This document shows positions 63,885 to 64,000 of a stretch of 64,000 nucleotides of DNA, piece after piece. This DNA comes from Paenacidovorax monticola (GTDB taxonomy: Bacteria; Pseudomonadota; Gammaproteobacteria; Burkholderiales; Burkholderiaceae_C): assembly GCF_014489595.1 (NCBI RefSeq), contig NZ_CP060790.1:1364001-1428000 (forward strand), in the 5' to 3' direction. Below the pieces are notes generated by a model, which was not told where the DNA came from, did no database searches, and worked only from the letters and a program-made list of their open reading frames with translations. Every line of letters starts with the position of its first letter. The stretch's first letter is position 1. A program made the translations under genes and the position numbers.

Positions 63885-64000
63885 ATGCCCCCACAAAGCC
63901 AACTTCCCGTCACCGTCCTGTCCGGCTTTCTCGGCGCCGGCAAGACCGCGCTGCTCAATCGTATCCTCCACAACCGCGAAGGCCGCCGCGTAGCGGTCAT
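63885..64000 (+). CDS. COG0523 family GTPase, N-terminal part
   Basis: The gene runs off the right edge after 38 codons. The visible start [20 protein letters not shown] then [12 protein letters not shown] matches the P-loop of ZigA/YciC-type zinc chaperones; compare [16 protein letters not shown] in the copy at 61.2 kb. ATG 63885 lies 32 bp from the Zur palindrome and is divergent from zur. Confidence 0.88.
   Translation, partial: MPPQSQLPVTVLSGFLGAGKTALLNRILHNREGRRVAV

Overview
The window is about 64 kb of very GC-rich DNA (AT-rich only in a few promoters). It looks like the chromosome of a betaproteobacterium of the Comamonadaceae type. The signs are orphan Bug/TctC-type periplasmic receptors (two genes plus one relic), a general porin ending in Phe, two proteins with IPTL-CTERM sorting tails, a CTGT-N8-ACAG SOS box, and many small catabolic operons each facing its own LysR, TetR or AraC regulator. 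I see no rRNA, tRNA, CRISPR array or phage. The only mobile-element traces are two decayed IS3-family pieces near 47.7-48.2 kb.

Layout. 0-0.2 kb: end of an NDH-2 gene. 0.2-4.2 kb: DNA-repair pair, a FAN1-like VRR-NUC nuclease and a DinG/XPD-type helicase, behind a LexA box. 4.3-5.5 kb: porin. 5.6-11.2 kb: minus-strand operon tauD-like, BKACE, Bug receptor, hydrolase, quinone oxidoreductase, YeiH exporter, facing an AraC regulator with a tandem operator. 12.4-12.8 kb: Bug-receptor relic. 12.9-18.6 kb: acyl-CoA operon (LivK-type binding protein, two SDRs, acyl-CoA ligase, thiolase) facing a TetR regulator. 19.6-21.5 kb: LysR and argC, divergent. 21.7-23.4 kb: DUF11-repeat surface protein. 23.4-26.8 kb: membrane protein, DUF899 protein, beta-propeller protein and regulator. 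27-32.7 kb: VOC and DHFR-like proteins, DUF2132, a broken hemerythrin gene, cytochrome c and a MalT-like LuxR regulator. 32.8-36.4 kb: MFS and a second TauD-like dioxygenase facing a LysR. 37.4-40.1 kb: IPTL-CTERM protein, Fur-family regulator, LysR. 40.5-46 kb: membrane-anchored acyl-carrier-like protein, AraC regulator, carboxylesterase, Bug receptor, TetR. 46-47.5 kb: D-lactate dehydrogenase type flavoprotein. 48.3-58.4 kb: acetoin-dehydrogenase-type system (acoR, acoX, and a long minus-strand operon with E1alpha, E1beta, a separate lipoyl protein, E2 core, lipoate ligase, GMC oxidoreductase with its small subunit, and a hydrolase) with a textbook sigma-54 promoter. 58.7-64 kb: zinc-starvation island (zur, znuA, two COG0523 GTPases, fur, an unrecognised protein) that also carries truncated znuB, folE2 and hisI copies.

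Two points matter most. First, at least six genes, and probably eight, are broken by the loss of exactly one base inside a G/C tract (ten sites in all). Adding one base back restores a conserved or plausible protein each time. This pattern fits base-calling error better than gene death, so those pseudogenes should be treated as provisional. Second, the zinc island has losses that single-base errors cannot explain: no znuC, only the last membrane segments of znuB, and N-terminal stubs of folE2 and hisI, all still in a tightly packed operon behind a 13-bp perfect palindrome. That island, the SOS-controlled FAN1/helicase pair, and the palindrome shared by the acoR/acoX region and the acoA promoter are the most interesting biology in the window.
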